Assembly (NCBI RefSeq): GCF_900111825.1
Contig: NZ_FOJM01000003.1
Coordinates: forward strand, 124,001-188,000
Reading direction: 5' to 3'
Length of the DNA stretch: 64,000 bases
Origin: Pedobacter suwonensis
GTDB lineage: Bacteria; Bacteroidota; Bacteroidia; Sphingobacteriales; Sphingobacteriaceae
Part shown: in pieces, positions 25,971 through 36,300 of the stretch
Layout of the letters: each line of letters begins with the position of its first letter
Numbering within the stretch: position 1 is the stretch's first letter
Notes under the pieces: model-generated
The model's database searches: none
What the model saw: the letters and a program-made list of their open reading frames with translations, nothing else
What the model was told of the DNA's origin: nothing
Program-made: the position numbers and the translations under genes

Positions 25971-28478
25971 TTACTCCCTTCCTAAATCGGCAGCTCCTTT
26001 TTTAAATAACTCCGCCTGCTTATTCAATTTGACTTTTTCTTCTCCGCTTGCAGCATTTGCCTGTTTAGTTTTGCCTTGGGCAGTAGCATTATAAGCACCA
26101 GCAAGTTGTTTGTTTAAATAAGGCTGCAATTTTAATCTTTCAATAGCATTACCAATATTCGTTATACCTTGCTCGGTAACTGCAGGGTTGGTATTTGCTC
26201 TTAAATACTGAAAATACTGACCAATTACACCAAATATCTTATCCCTATCACCTGTAAGCATAATATTATCATAAAATGCCTGATAGTCATCTTTTGGATC
26301 GCTGACGTATAAGGTAGCGATTGACGGTGCGATATGCGCCCTCGTCTCTTCATCTAACGCTGCTATGGCCGACGTCGTTTCCTTCGGTGCCAGTTTAGCC
26401 AAACCATCAACGCCCGCAGCAATTACCCTGTAAGATCTGTCTTTTAAACTTTCTGACATTAAAGCTTTATAGGCCTGGTCTCCGGTTTCTGCTAACTTCA
26501 CAATTGCAGCTGCTCTGGCATCTGTATTTTTATCTGTTTTGGCAATCTGAAGCAAAACAGGTAACGCTGCTGCTTTAATCTGGGCATCTTCTAAATTAAT
26601 GCCGGCAATACTTAATGCGCGTAAATCTGCCGATTTATCTTTCAAACCCTCTAATAGCACCATTTGACCGCTGTTGGCTTTGCTCTGCATAATAAACTGT
26701 ATAGCCTCAATCCTATTGGCATAACTTGGCGCATTTTTGTATTGAAAATAATAGTTTTCGGCCGTTTTATTGTCATTGGTTTCGCCAACTAAAATTTTAT
26801 CTACATCAAAATCGATTAAATCTGGTTTGGCACTTACCTCAAAACTAAAATCCTGCTCACGGCTATTGATCAGAATTTCTTTCCTGATTTTTTTACCTCC
26901 TGCATAAATATCAAGTTTAACCGGCAACGTAAAGGTTTGTACGCTGGTATCTTGTGTTTGTTTAACTTTAATGGTTGCTTTTCCATTTTCATAACCATAA
27001 TCGATACTTAAAATCGGGTGACCACCATTGTAATACCATTGATTGAAATAAGGGCTCCAGTCTTTTCCGGTAACATCTTCCATTGCCAGACGCAACTGGT
27101 GCGTTTCGCCATTTTTAAAGGCATTGGTAGTGAGGTAGCGGTTAAGCGATTTGTAGAAAGCTTCATCGCCCATTTGGTTTTTTAGGGCATACAGAATGAC
27201 CGAGCCTTTGGCATAACTAATATTATCGAACATGTCTTCCTTATCATTGTAATAGAAGCGGGCCAAAACCGGGCTTTCGCCTTTTTTAGTTGAACCGAGA
27301 TAAGACTGTAATTTTTCGTAACGCGATTTATCTTCCGCATCCTTGCCGGCATCACGCCCATGCCAGATGATCTCGCCAAAAGTGGCGAAAGATTCATTCA
27401 TGGTTAAATTAGACCACGATTCAGCGGTGACATAATCTCCAAACCATTGGTGAAAAAGCTCATGTGCAATGGTACCTTCTTCGTTTCCATCCAACAGCTC
27501 GCGGTCTGTTTTTTGTACCTGTTCGCCATGTAAAGTGGCTGTAGTATTTTCCATCGCCCCTGAAACATAATCTCTGGCTACCACCTGCGCATATTTATTC
27601 CATGGATAATCTACGCCCAATAAATTGCTATAAAACTGGATCATATCAGGCGTCTTACCAAAAATCTGTTTCGCGTATGGTGCGTACTTCGGCTCCAGGT
27701 AATAACTAACTTCTTTGCCTTTATAATTGTCTTTGGTGATTTTAAAATCGCCTATAGCCATCATAAATAAGTATGGCGAGTGGGGTAAATCCATTTTCCA
27801 GGTATCGGTTCTTGTACCATCGGCATTATTTTTTTGGCTTACCAGTTTCCCGTTCGACAGGGTAGTGTATTTCGATTTTACCGTCATCGAAATTTCCTGG
27901 GTTGTTTTCTGATCGGGTTTGTCAATTGTTGGAAACCAGGCCGATGAAGATTCTGTTTCGCCCTGCGTCCAGATCTGGGTAGGCTTGTTTTTATCGGTAC
28001 CATCAGGGTTGATAAAATATAAACCTTTGGCATCGGTTATGGCCGCACTTCCCTTTACTTTTAATTCGTCAGGTTTAGCTGTATAAGCGATGTATATTGT
28101 ATATTTTTCGTTATTGGCATACTTTTTATTTAAATTGATATACAACTTATTATCGTTATACGTGTACTTAAGGGGGGTATTTGCTTTGGCTCCAACCAGC
28201 GCAACGGTTTTAATGTCCATCCCCTGCGCATCTAGTGTGAGTGAATCGGTGGTGTAAAAATGAGGCTTTAAAGTTATCCAGGCTTTACCATACAGGTAGC
28301 GCTTGGCGTAATCAAATGAAACATCGAGTTTGGTATGCACCAGATCATTGATTTTGGTTGGGGTTACCCGATAAACGCCCAGGTTTGATTTTTCTATGGC
28401 TTTTTCCTGCGCCAAAAGCGGATTACTTGCAAAAACCGCTGCCAATAGTATGCCACAGGCAATAATTTTTTTATTCAT
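25971..28478 (-). CDS. Secreted M1-family zinc aminopeptidase
   Basis: An 835-residue protein with a signal peptide (KKIIACGILLAAVFASNPLLAQ). The M1 exopeptidase motif GAMEN precedes the zinc site AHELFHQWFGDYV near residue 340 (HExxH) and the third ligand in NLTMNESFATFGE. An N-terminal beta domain and a C-terminal helical repeat region (HEAT-like: KAAALPVLLQIAKTDK, DARAAAIVKLAETGD) complete the usual M1 architecture. It would trim N-terminal residues from peptides in the periplasm or outside. It stands between a TraB/GumN gene and a repeat element, and is probably monocistronic. Confidence 0.95.
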   Translation of the reverse strand: MNKKIIACGILLAAVFASNPLLAQEKAIEKSNLGVYRVTPTKINDLVHTKLDVSFDYAKRYLYGKAWITLKPHFYTTDSLTLDAQGMDIKTVALVGAKANTPLKYTYNDNKLYINLNKKYANNEKYTIYIAYTAKPDELKVKGSAAITDAKGLYFINPDGTDKNKPTQIWTQGETESSSAWFPTIDKPDQKTTQEISMTVKSKYTTLSNGKLVSQKNNADGTRTDTWKMDLPHSPYLFMMAIGDFKITKDNYKGKEVSYYLEPKYAPYAKQIFGKTPDMIQFYSNLLGVDYPWNKYAQVVARDYVSGAMENTTATLHGEQVQKTDRELLDGNEEGTIAHELFHQWFGDYVTAESWSNLTMNESFATFGEIIWHGRDAGKDAEDKSRYEKLQSYLGSTKKGESPVLARFYYNDKEDMFDNISYAKGSVILYALKNQMGDEAFYKSLNRYLTTNAFKNGETHQLRLAMEDVTGKDWSPYFNQWYYNGGHPILSIDYGYENGKATIKVKQTQDTSVQTFTLPVKLDIYAGGKKIRKEILINSREQDFSFEVSAKPDLIDFDVDKILVGETNDNKTAENYYFQYKNAPSYANRIEAIQFIMQSKANSGQMVLLEGLKDKSADLRALSIAGINLEDAQIKAAALPVLLQIAKTDKNTDARAAAIVKLAETGDQAYKALMSESLKDRSYRVIAAGVDGLAKLAPKETTSAIAALDEETRAHIAPSIATLYVSDPKDDYQAFYDNIMLTGDRDKIFGVIGQYFQYLRANTNPAVTEQGITNIGNAIERLKLQPYLNKQLAGAYNATAQGKTKQANAASGEEKVKLNKQAELFKKGAADLGRE

Positions 28479-28547
28479 TTTTATGATTTTAATAAGTCAG
28501 GATCTTGAAGGCAAGATATTAAGAATTGTGGTAATTACCATTTACTT

Positions 28548-29426
28548 TTATTTGGTTGCTATCGGTTTTAAGGTATAACCTTTAGCCTGCAGTCCCTTTA
28601 TCAAGCCCTCGTCACCCACTAAGTGACCGGCGCCAACGGCAATAAACAACGATTCCTTTTCCATCAGGGCAGGGAGCTGGTCCAGCCAGCGTTGATTTCG
28701 GTTTTTAAGCATCTCGGTCATAAACTCTTTAGTTTCTTCATCCTGTGCTTTAAAGAACTGGGTTAATTTATCGATATCCTGCGCCAGGTAATAACCCGTT
28801 AGTTCCTGCAATTTAATCTTATTCTTATCCGATTCCCTGACTGATTTAAGCAGGGCTTTTTTCTGTTTTTGCAGATCGTCATCAAATAACAATGCGCCCT
28901 GATATTCGGCCGTTTCTAAGCCGTGTATAGATTTAGCGTTGGCTTTTGCATATTTTTGAAAGCTTTCGTCTATGCCATTCATTAGACTTCTCATTTCAGG
29001 GTTGTCAAGAAGCATAATCAGCACACCAACCATTGCTGGCTTAAATCGGTTTAATTGCTTTAAGTTTACAGCGGGATTTCTGGCTTTAATATAATCGTCT
29101 ACCTCTTTGTATTCGGCTGGGGTAAATACACTGTCAAGTGTATTGTTTTTCATTACTAAAAATGGGGCCATCCGGCCCTGTAAGGTTCCATCCATTACAA
29201 TTTCGCCCACCACACCATTAACCGATTTTAATTTCTCCTGTAAAACCTGCATCGTATCTGCAAACTCTTTGTTTGTAAAATGATGTGTTCCAAATAAGTA
29301 AGAAGGTTTCTTTAATCCATTTCCTGATACTTCCCAAAGCAGGGTATTGGTATCCTTTTTAGGCTGCGCATTAAGGTTGAGTCCGAAGCATAAAAGCGCA
29401 ACCAATAATAGTTTAATGTTTTTCAT
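28548..29426 (-). CDS. Exported TraB/GumN-family protein
   Basis: A 292-residue protein with a signal peptide (KNIKLLLVALLCFGLNLNAQ). The N-terminal GTHHFTNKEFAD (the first conserved GxH region) and the C-terminal IAVGAGHLVGDEGLI are the two signature motifs of the TraB/GumN (Tiki-like) family, in which conserved Gly-His and Glu residues suggest a metal-dependent protease; Tiki proteins cleave Wnt in animals. The bacterial substrate is unknown. It lies 70 bp upstream of the aminopeptidase gene on the same strand, a suggestive pairing of two exported peptidase-like proteins. Confidence 0.88.
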   Translation of the reverse strand: MKNIKLLLVALLCFGLNLNAQPKKDTNTLLWEVSGNGLKKPSYLFGTHHFTNKEFADTMQVLQEKLKSVNGVVGEIVMDGTLQGRMAPFLVMKNNTLDSVFTPAEYKEVDDYIKARNPAVNLKQLNRFKPAMVGVLIMLLDNPEMRSLMNGIDESFQKYAKANAKSIHGLETAEYQGALLFDDDLQKQKKALLKSVRESDKNKIKLQELTGYYLAQDIDKLTQFFKAQDEETKEFMTEMLKNRNQRWLDQLPALMEKESLFIAVGAGHLVGDEGLIKGLQAKGYTLKPIATK

Positions 29427-29542
29427 TTAATACTGATGATGAGTAAAACTAGGGTAAGATATAAGAATTGTGATAAAGTTAAGGGCAAAATGTAGACTGC
29501 ATTCCCTTATTTTTTTGTTTTTTTGTATAAACCGTTAGAAAT

Positions 29543-31084
29543 ATGGCTACAGATATTCAATCTATTTTAAACAGATTAGGCATAAAAGCAGAAAATGCAG
29601 CCTACAGCACAGGAAGTAACTGGGGCGGGGCTGCAAACGCGAAAACATTGGAGAGTTATTCTCCTGTGGATGGCAAACTGATTGCTTCGGCTAAAGTTGC
29701 CAGCGCAGCCGATTATGATACTGTTGTAACCAAAGCACAGGAGGCATTTACGGCCTGGCGTTCGGTTCCAGCCCCTAAAAGGGGAGAAATGGTACGCCAG
29801 TTTGGCGATGCACTTCGTGAAAATAAAGATGCCCTGGGTACATTAGTTTCTTACGAAATGGGAAAGAGTTTACAGGAAGGCTTAGGCGAAGTGCAGGAAA
29901 TGATCGATATCTGTGATTTCGCCGTAGGTTTATCCAGGCAGCTGTATGGTTTAACCATGCACAGCGAACGCCCCAACCACCGGATGTACGAACAATGGCA
30001 TCCACTGGGAATTGTTGGCATTATCTCGGCCTTTAATTTCCCGGTAGCGGTTTGGAGCTGGAACGCAGCCCTGGCTTTGGTTTGCGGCAATGTATGCATC
30101 TGGAAACCATCAGAAAAAACACCCTTAACCGCTATAGCCTGCCAACATATTATAGCAAAAGTTTTTAATGATAATGATATAGCTGAAGGCGTATGCAGCC
30201 TGGTTTTAGGCGATCGGGAAATTGGCGAACTCATGACCAATGATGGAAGGATTCCTTTAATTTCTGCTACCGGATCAACACGCATGGGCAAGGCGGTAGG
30301 AGCTGCTGTGGGTGCAAGACTAGGGAAAAGCCTGTTGGAACTCGGCGGTAATAATGCCATTATTATTTCAGAACATGCCGATTTGGATATGAGTTTAATC
30401 GGTGCGGTATTTGGCGCGGTTGGTACTGCAGGCCAGCGGTGTACTTCAACCAGAAGGTTAATTATCCACGAAAGTGTATATGATGCTTTTACCGCAAAGC
30501 TGGTTAAAGCTTACGCACAGTTACGCATTGGCAACCCATTAGATCAACACAACCATGTAGGTCCGCTGATTGATACCGATGCGGTTGCAGCCTACTTAGA
30601 TTCGATAGCTAAATGTAAGGCTGAAGGCGGCCATTTTGTGGTAGAAGGTGGTGTTTTAGTGGGCGATGGATATGCGAGCGGATGCTACGTGAAGCCATGC
30701 ATTGCCGAGGTTCAGAATGATTATAAAATTGTTCAGCACGAAACCTTTGCACCCATTTTATATCTGATTAAATACAAAACGTTAGAGGAGGCTATTGCCT
30801 TACAAAACGCTGTCCCGCAAGGGTTATCATCAGCCATTATGACGCTAAATTTAAGAGAAGCAGAACAGTTCTTATCAGCTAAGGGATCTGACTGTGGTAT
30901 AGCCAACGTAAATATCGGTACTTCGGGCGCTGAAATAGGCGGGGCTTTTGGTGGGGAGAAAGAAACTGGCGGTGGCCGTGAAAGTGGATCGGATGCCTGG
31001 AGGGCTTATATGCGCCGGCAAACCAACACCATCAATTATTCGAATACCTTGCCATTGGCGCAGGGCATTAAATTTGATCTCTAA
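29543..31084 (+). CDS. amaB: Aldehyde dehydrogenase, ALDH7/L-piperidine-6-carboxylate dehydrogenase type
   Basis: A 513-residue ALDH. EQWHPLGIVGIISAFNFPVAVW, the general-base Glu in LLELGGNNAII and the catalytic Cys in GTAGQRCTSTRRL are intact, with the canonical 34 residues between Glu and Cys. Whole-protein resemblance is to ALDH7A1/antiquitin, which oxidises alpha-aminoadipic semialdehyde in lysine breakdown. A cytoplasmic lysine-catabolic role is likely by homology; no other lysine catabolic gene is here. It stands alone: upstream is the divergent TraB/GumN gene and downstream is the large repeat array. Confidence 0.9.
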   Translation: MATDIQSILNRLGIKAENAAYSTGSNWGGAANAKTLESYSPVDGKLIASAKVASAADYDTVVTKAQEAFTAWRSVPAPKRGEMVRQFGDALRENKDALGTLVSYEMGKSLQEGLGEVQEMIDICDFAVGLSRQLYGLTMHSERPNHRMYEQWHPLGIVGIISAFNFPVAVWSWNAALALVCGNVCIWKPSEKTPLTAIACQHIIAKVFNDNDIAEGVCSLVLGDREIGELMTNDGRIPLISATGSTRMGKAVGAAVGARLGKSLLELGGNNAIIISEHADLDMSLIGAVFGAVGTAGQRCTSTRRLIIHESVYDAFTAKLVKAYAQLRIGNPLDQHNHVGPLIDTDAVAAYLDSIAKCKAEGGHFVVEGGVLVGDGYASGCYVKPCIAEVQNDYKIVQHETFAPILYLIKYKTLEEAIALQNAVPQGLSSAIMTLNLREAEQFLSAKGSDCGIANVNIGTSGAEIGGAFGGEKETGGGRESGSDAWRAYMRRQTNTINYSNTLPLAQGIKFDL

Positions 31085-31096
31085 TCAGAAATATCC

Positions 31097-31844
31097 GGGA
31101 TTTGAAATTTTAAATCGTCTTCGTTTGTAACGGGGATGAATGAGAAACGCGCTTCCGGCGCAAACCTTTTTTCTATTGGTCAGGATTTGAATCCTGGCCA
31201 ACTAGATATCTTATCTGCATTAAAAATGCAGCACTCACCGATCCTCGTTTTAAAAGAGGACCACATACAAGTATGAAATTCAATCTGTAATTAAATGTTG
31301 TCGGGATTTAAATTATAAAAATCGTCCTTGTTTGTAACGAGGACCATACAAGTATAAAATTCGATCTGTAATTATATGCTGGCAGGGATTTGAAATGGTA
31401 AAATCGCCCTCGTTTGTAACGAGGATGAATAAGAAACGCGCTTCCAACGCAAAATTTTTCTATTGATCATGATTTGAAATCCTAACAAACTAGATTTCTT
31501 ATCCGCATTAAAAATGCAGCACTCAACGATCCTCGTTTTAAACGAGGACCATACAAGTCTGAAATTCAGTCTGTAATTAAATGTTGTCGGGATTTAAATT
31601 ATAAAAATCGCCCTTGTTTGTAACGAGGACCATACAAGTATAAAATTCGATCTGTAATTATATGCTGGCAGGATTTGAAATGGTAAAATCGTCCTCGTTT
31701 ATAACGAGGATGAATGAGAAACGCGCTTCCAGCGCAAACTTTTTCTATTGATCAGGATTTGAAATCCTAACAAACCAGATTTCTTATCCGCATTAAAAAT
31801 GCAGCACTCAACGATCCTCGTTTTAAACGAGGACCATACAAGTA
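31097..31844. repeat. Tandem array of 287-bp REP/BIME-like units (2.6 copies)
   Basis: Units start at 31097, 31385 and 31671 with (G)GGATTTGAAAT and are about 287 bp; the last stops at 31844. Each full unit holds three CCTCGTTTnnAACGAGG hairpins plus AGGATTTGAAATCCT, GCGCTTCCAGCGC and GCATTAAAAATGC hairpins. The layout resembles REP clusters mobilised by RAYT (REP-associated Y1 transposases), but no transposase is in the window. There are no coding frames of note and no CRISPR-like spacers. Confidence 0.75.
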
Positions 31845-31932
31845 ATTTTATCCAGGTTTTTAAAGAAGATAGCTCTTTAAACACTGCCATGAAGCATATT
31901 TTTTTGTTAAAAAAAGTTAAACTATTACAAAT

Positions 31933-31948
31933 AACTAATGCATTAGTT
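31933..31948. promoter_or_regulatory. Perfect 16-bp palindrome upstream of the beta-barrel gene
   Basis: AACTAATGCATTAGTT is an exact palindrome 32 bp before the ATG at 31980, a likely operator for a dimeric regulator or a transcript 5' hairpin. Confidence 0.45.
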
Positions 31949-31979
31949 TATATTCGGTAAACAAAACCAAATCCTATCT

Positions 31980-33962
31980 ATGAAACGTCTACTGCTCTCG
32001 CTATGCTTTTTTATTTTTATCACCATTTATTCCAAAGCGCAGGGTCTTCACAGCATTAAAGGCCGAACAATTGACACCGCATCTACAGCGCTTTTGTCAG
32101 GAGCATCAATAGCCATTTTAAATGCAAAAGATTCTACTTTGGTAAAATTTACCCGGGCAGCAGAGAATGGCACATTCGAACTTACCGGAATTAAAAACGG
32201 AAAATTTATTTTACTGGTTTCCTATCCGAAGTATGCCGATTTTGTAGACCATTTCACACTCGATTCTACCACCCATGTAAAAGATTTTGGTAACATTAAC
32301 CTTACGGGAATGGCGAAAATACTTGCTGATGTAATTATAAAGGGAGAAAAAGCAGCCATTAAAATTAAGGGCGACACTACAGAATTCAATGCTTCAAGCT
32401 ATAATATCCAGCCGAATGATAAGGTAGAAGATTTACTAAAAAAGCTGCCCGGTATACAGGTAGATAAAGATGGAAAGATAACCGCACAGGGTAAAACCGT
32501 ACCGAAAGTATTGGTTGATGGCGAAGAGTTTTTTGGCGATGATCCAACACTGGTCACTAAAAACTTACGGGCGGATATGGTAGATAAGGTACAACTCTAC
32601 GAAAAATCAAGCGACCAGGCGGCATTTACCGGGGTTGATGACGGGCAGAAAACACAGACAATCAATATTAAACTAAAAGAAGATAAAAAAAGCGGTTATT
32701 TCGGAAAAGTTGATGCGGGTTACGGTACGCATGATTTTTATAAGGGCCAGGTATTGTTCAATCGCTTTAAAGCAAAACAGAAGTTTTCTGTTTATGGCAC
32801 AGCTGGCAATAATGGTACAACGGGACTAAGCTGGCAGGACAACAACAAACTGGGTGCAGGAAACGATAATATGCAAATGGGTGATGATGGAAGTATCTGG
32901 TTTAGCTATGGTGGCGGAGATGAACTAGAAAGTGGTAATTATTATGGAGAGGGTATACCAAGGGCAATAACCGGGGGTGCACATTATGATAATAAATGGA
33001 ACAATGATAAGGAAACGATTAATACCAATTATAAACTGGGTGCTTTAGGGATTAAAACCACTAAAAATACCATAAGCCAAAATAATTTACCAGATGGGAT
33101 CATCAATACCAATACCAACGAAACTTCTGACCGGAATGTATTTAGGCAAAAACTGGATGCCACTTATACCGTGAAGTTGGATACTACAAGTAATTTAAAG
33201 GTATCCGTTGATGGGATGCTTAAAAACAGCGACAATACCTCTAATTCAAAAAGTGAGGGTTTAAGAGGCGACAACTCTAAGTTAAATAGTAATGACCAGA
33301 ATAACAGCAATGATGGTAAAGAGCAAAATTTTAACATCTCTGCACTTTATACCAAGAAGCTTAAAAAACCGGGCCGTAATTATTCGGTTAATATCAGTCA
33401 AAAGGTTAGCCAGATCACCAGTGAAGGTTTTTTATATTCGGATGTAAAATATTTTGACGAGGCTGGTGTAAAAAAGGGCGGTGCAGTAACCGATCAGTTT
33501 AAAACGAACACCACCCGTAATGCTGTCCTTAGTACCAATTTAACCTATAACGAGCCACTGAGCAAGTCGCTAGCTTTAGTTTTGAATTATGGATTTGGCC
33601 TTAATGACAGCCGTTCTGACCGCAAATCCTTTAATCAATCGACACCAGGAAATTATAATGTATTGGATAAAGAGTTTAGTAACGATTTTAAAGCCACACA
33701 ATATATCAATCAGGGTGGAGCAGTTTTTAATTATAAAACCACCAAAACAACCATTAGTTTAGGAAGTAAGTTAAGTGCTGTAAATTTCGATCAGCTGGAG
33801 CAGCTTTCCGGCCAGCGTTATAAAAGGAGTTTTGTTAACTGGTTGCCACAAGCCAGCTATCAGTATAAATTCTCTGCACAAAAATCTTTCCGCATCGGCT
33901 ATAACGGAAACACCAACCAACCAACCAACGGTAGACCAGTTGCAGCCTGTAAAAGTAAATGA
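31980..33962 (+). pseudogene. Outer-membrane beta-barrel protein (OMP_b-brl_3 type), N-terminal part, frameshifted
   Basis: This frame encodes 660 residues: a signal peptide (KRLLLSLCFFIFITIYSKAQ), a carboxypeptidase-regulatory-like beta domain (HSIKGRTIDTASTALLSGASI), a TonB-plug-like region (KVEDLLKKLPGIQVDKDGKI, VLVDGEEFFGDDP) and the first part of a barrel. It ends early in a short false tail just past a CCAA tract of four units at 33913-33928. The barrel continues in another frame (next entry). With three CCAA units instead of four, one frame of 936 codons would run to 34794 and would read NTNQPTVDQLQPV at the joint, the usual family sequence. This could be phase variation, a real mutation or an assembly error. 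Confidence 0.85.
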
Positions 33963-34794
33963 TAACCCACTGTATCAACCTTTAGGCAATCCTAACCTGG
34001 CCCCATCATTTAACAGCCGCTTTAATGCAAGTTATAATTCTTATAAAGTTTTAAGCCAACAATCAATATACATAAGCGGCGGTTTCGGGTTTGTAAATAA
34101 AGCCATTGTTAGCAATACGCAAACTGATAGCACTGGAAAAACAATTGCCCAGTCAGTTAATCTCTACGGAAAAACACCCATCAATTACAATATCTACAGC
34201 AGCATCAACAGAAAGCTGAAATTTTTATTTGATTCCGAGATAGGCTTAAGTTTAAACGCAGGTGGTAGTACCAGTTACAGTTATGTAAAAAGTCAGTTCA
34301 GCGATGAGGTAGAATTAAACCAGATAGTGAACACCAATTTTAGTCCTTCATTAAATATTAACCGATACAAAGATAAAAGTGAAATTTATTTAAGTTTTGG
34401 CCCAAGCTATAATGCACAGGTTGCTTCGTTACAAAAAGAACGGTCTAATAAAGGATGGGGCTTACAGGGTTGGGGAGGCATGAGCTTTACTTTACCAAAG
34501 AAAATCAAACTCCAGGCCGATGGCGAATATACCTATACCCCAAAATCGCCGGCATTTAACACTAGTTTTGAGCAAATCATCATTAATGCTTCGATTACAA
34601 AATCCTTCTTCAAAAAGGAAGATTTGAAATTCACCATCCGTGGAAATGACTTATTCAACCAAAACCGTGGATTTAGACGGTATGCCTATTCGAACATGAT
34701 TACACAAACCAATTACAATAATATCAGCCGATATTTTATGTTCTCTTTAGTTTGGGATTTTAATAAAATGGGTGGAGGAACACCTCAAAAATAA
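33832..34794 (+). pseudogene. Outer-membrane beta-barrel protein, C-terminal part (continuation after frameshift)
   Basis: The genuine sequence in this frame begins at about 33929 (VDQLQPVKVNDNPLYQPLGN), directly after the CCAA tract. It gives the second half of the barrel, with alternating strands such as LQADGEYTYTPKSPAFN, and the terminal YFMFSLVWDFNKMGGG, an aromatic barrel end. The start at 33832 is only the first ATG of the open frame and overlaps the N-terminal part. A GLPGLI-family gene follows 51 bp later, a common partner of these barrels, possibly handling a secreted peptide or metal; the ligand is unknown. Confidence 0.85.
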
Positions 34795-34845
34795 TTGCAT
34801 CAGCTATAACGAAACCGTATAAACAGACATTTTAAAGCATTATAA

Positions 34846-35619
34846 ATGAAACTAAAACACGCTATACTCACGCTAATCTGCACGATAAATTATGCAATGG
34901 CGCAAAATGCCAGATTTGTACACCAGGGTATTATTGAGTTTGAAAAGAAAATAAACATATATGCATTGCTAAAGGATCAGGCAAAACGTTACCCGGATAA
35001 TTTTTGGAGTGCCCAGGCCCTGGAACAGTACCAAAAAAATAACCCGCAGTTTAAAACTTTAAAAAGTGAGCTTATTTTTAAAAACGACCTGACGCTGTTT
35101 AATCCAATGGCTGATGAAAGCACTAATAACAGTTGGGCTAACAATTTCGCTTCTGCTAAACAGAACAATATTATATTAACAAATTTAAAGTCAGGTACGG
35201 GCATCAATCAAAAATCAGTTTACGAAGAAACCTACCTCGTTAAAGATTCTATCCGCAAGATTAACTGGAAAATAACAGACGAATTCAGAACCATTGCTGG
35301 TTACGATTGTCGTAGGGCAAACGCCCTGATAATGGATTCAATCTATGTGGTCGCTTTTTATGCAGAAAGCATTCCGATATCAGGAGGACCGGAAACCTTT
35401 AGCGGTTTGCCGGGCATGATATTAGGTGTGGCATTGCCGCGTGAACATATTACCTGGTTCGCCACCGGAGTAAAGGATGTAGAAATAGCTGACGACAAGC
35501 TTAAGGCACCCACTAAAGGAAAGCCTGTTAGTAAAAAACAGCTGAGCGATATTTTAAAAGGCGCATTAAAAGACTGGGGCAATTATGCAAGCGACATTTT
35601 AAAAGCCGCAGATATGTAA
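34846..35619 (+). CDS. GLPGLI-family exported protein
   Basis: A 257-residue protein with a signal peptide (KLKHAILTLICTINYAMAQ). The family motif occurs as ETFSGLPGMILGVALPREH near residue 190; CRRANALI within AGYDCRRANALIMDSIYVV is also typical. GLPGLI (Porph_ging, PF09697) proteins are exported proteins of Bacteroidota with unknown function, usually next to an outer-membrane beta-barrel gene, exactly as here. The pair is likely one transcription unit, so the upstream frameshift could also reduce its expression by polarity. Confidence 0.92.
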   Translation: MKLKHAILTLICTINYAMAQNARFVHQGIIEFEKKINIYALLKDQAKRYPDNFWSAQALEQYQKNNPQFKTLKSELIFKNDLTLFNPMADESTNNSWANNFASAKQNNIILTNLKSGTGINQKSVYEETYLVKDSIRKINWKITDEFRTIAGYDCRRANALIMDSIYVVAFYAESIPISGGPETFSGLPGMILGVALPREHITWFATGVKDVEIADDKLKAPTKGKPVSKKQLSDILKGALKDWGNYASDILKAADM

Positions 35620-35722
35620 GCGGTGAAGATTTACAGTATTCTGCTCTGATTTAAATTATCCTCAATCTAGTGAAGCCGAATCCTGATAGTTATCGTTATT
35701 TTCGCACAGTTAATGATCAATC

Positions 35723-36292
35723 ATGGGTAGCGCGCTTCATCAGCATATTAATAAATTTGTAAACCTGAATAAAGATGAGCAGAAAATTCTGGCGTCTTTT
35801 CTTCAATTTATTTCTGTTAAAAAGAAAGGTTTTTTACTAGAGCAAGGGCAAACCTGCAGGGCAAAATATTTTGTAGTAAAAGGCTGCCTAAGGCTATATT
35901 TTATAGATCTGAAAGGTACTGAACAGACTACTCAATTTGCGATAGAAAACTGGTGGATTACCGATCTAACCAGCTTTCTTTTTCAGGAACAATCTGAGTT
36001 TTATATACAGGCAGCAGAACCAACTGAAGTAATCGCCATTGAAAACCACCATTATGATGAAATGTTCCATAAATTGCCCAAGCTGGAACGGTATTTCAGA
36101 TTAATCCTTCAAAAAAACCATCAGGCTTCTCAACGCAGGATAAAATTCCTCTATAGCCAAACAGCGGAAGAAAGATACCGCAATTTCAATCGTTTATTTC
36201 CTGAATTTGTACAACGTGTGCCACAATATATGCTGGCTTCTTACCTGGGTTTTACCCCTGAATTTTTAAGTAAAATCAGGGCAAAGAAATAA
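35723..36292 (+). CDS. Crp/Fnr-family transcriptional regulator
   Basis: A 189-residue regulator with an N-terminal cyclic-nucleotide-binding-like beta roll (KKKGFLLEQGQTCRAKYFVVKGCLRLYF) and a C-terminal helix-turn-helix (VPQYMLASYLGFTPEFLSKIRA). It lacks the four Cys of Fnr and the Arg-Ser phosphate cassette typical of true cAMP binding, like many small Bacteroidota members whose signal is unknown. It precedes an AhpD-like gene at 36632 with a 340-bp gap; this regulator plus CMD-protein pairing is recurrent in Bacteroidota, so the second gene is its probable target. Confidence 0.9.
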   Translation: MGSALHQHINKFVNLNKDEQKILASFLQFISVKKKGFLLEQGQTCRAKYFVVKGCLRLYFIDLKGTEQTTQFAIENWWITDLTSFLFQEQSEFYIQAAEPTEVIAIENHHYDEMFHKLPKLERYFRLILQKNHQASQRRIKFLYSQTAEERYRNFNRLFPEFVQRVPQYMLASYLGFTPEFLSKIRAKK

Positions 36293-36300
36293 TCGTTGTA

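Noticed and set aside
25825-26094. Plus-strand frame between the gap and the aminopeptidase gene
   Set aside because: It consists of the inverted repeat 25864-25952 and the antisense of the aminopeptidase end.
31097-31844. CRISPR array
   Set aside because: Repeat units are about 287 bp and contiguous, with no short repeats separated by unique spacers and no cas genes nearby.
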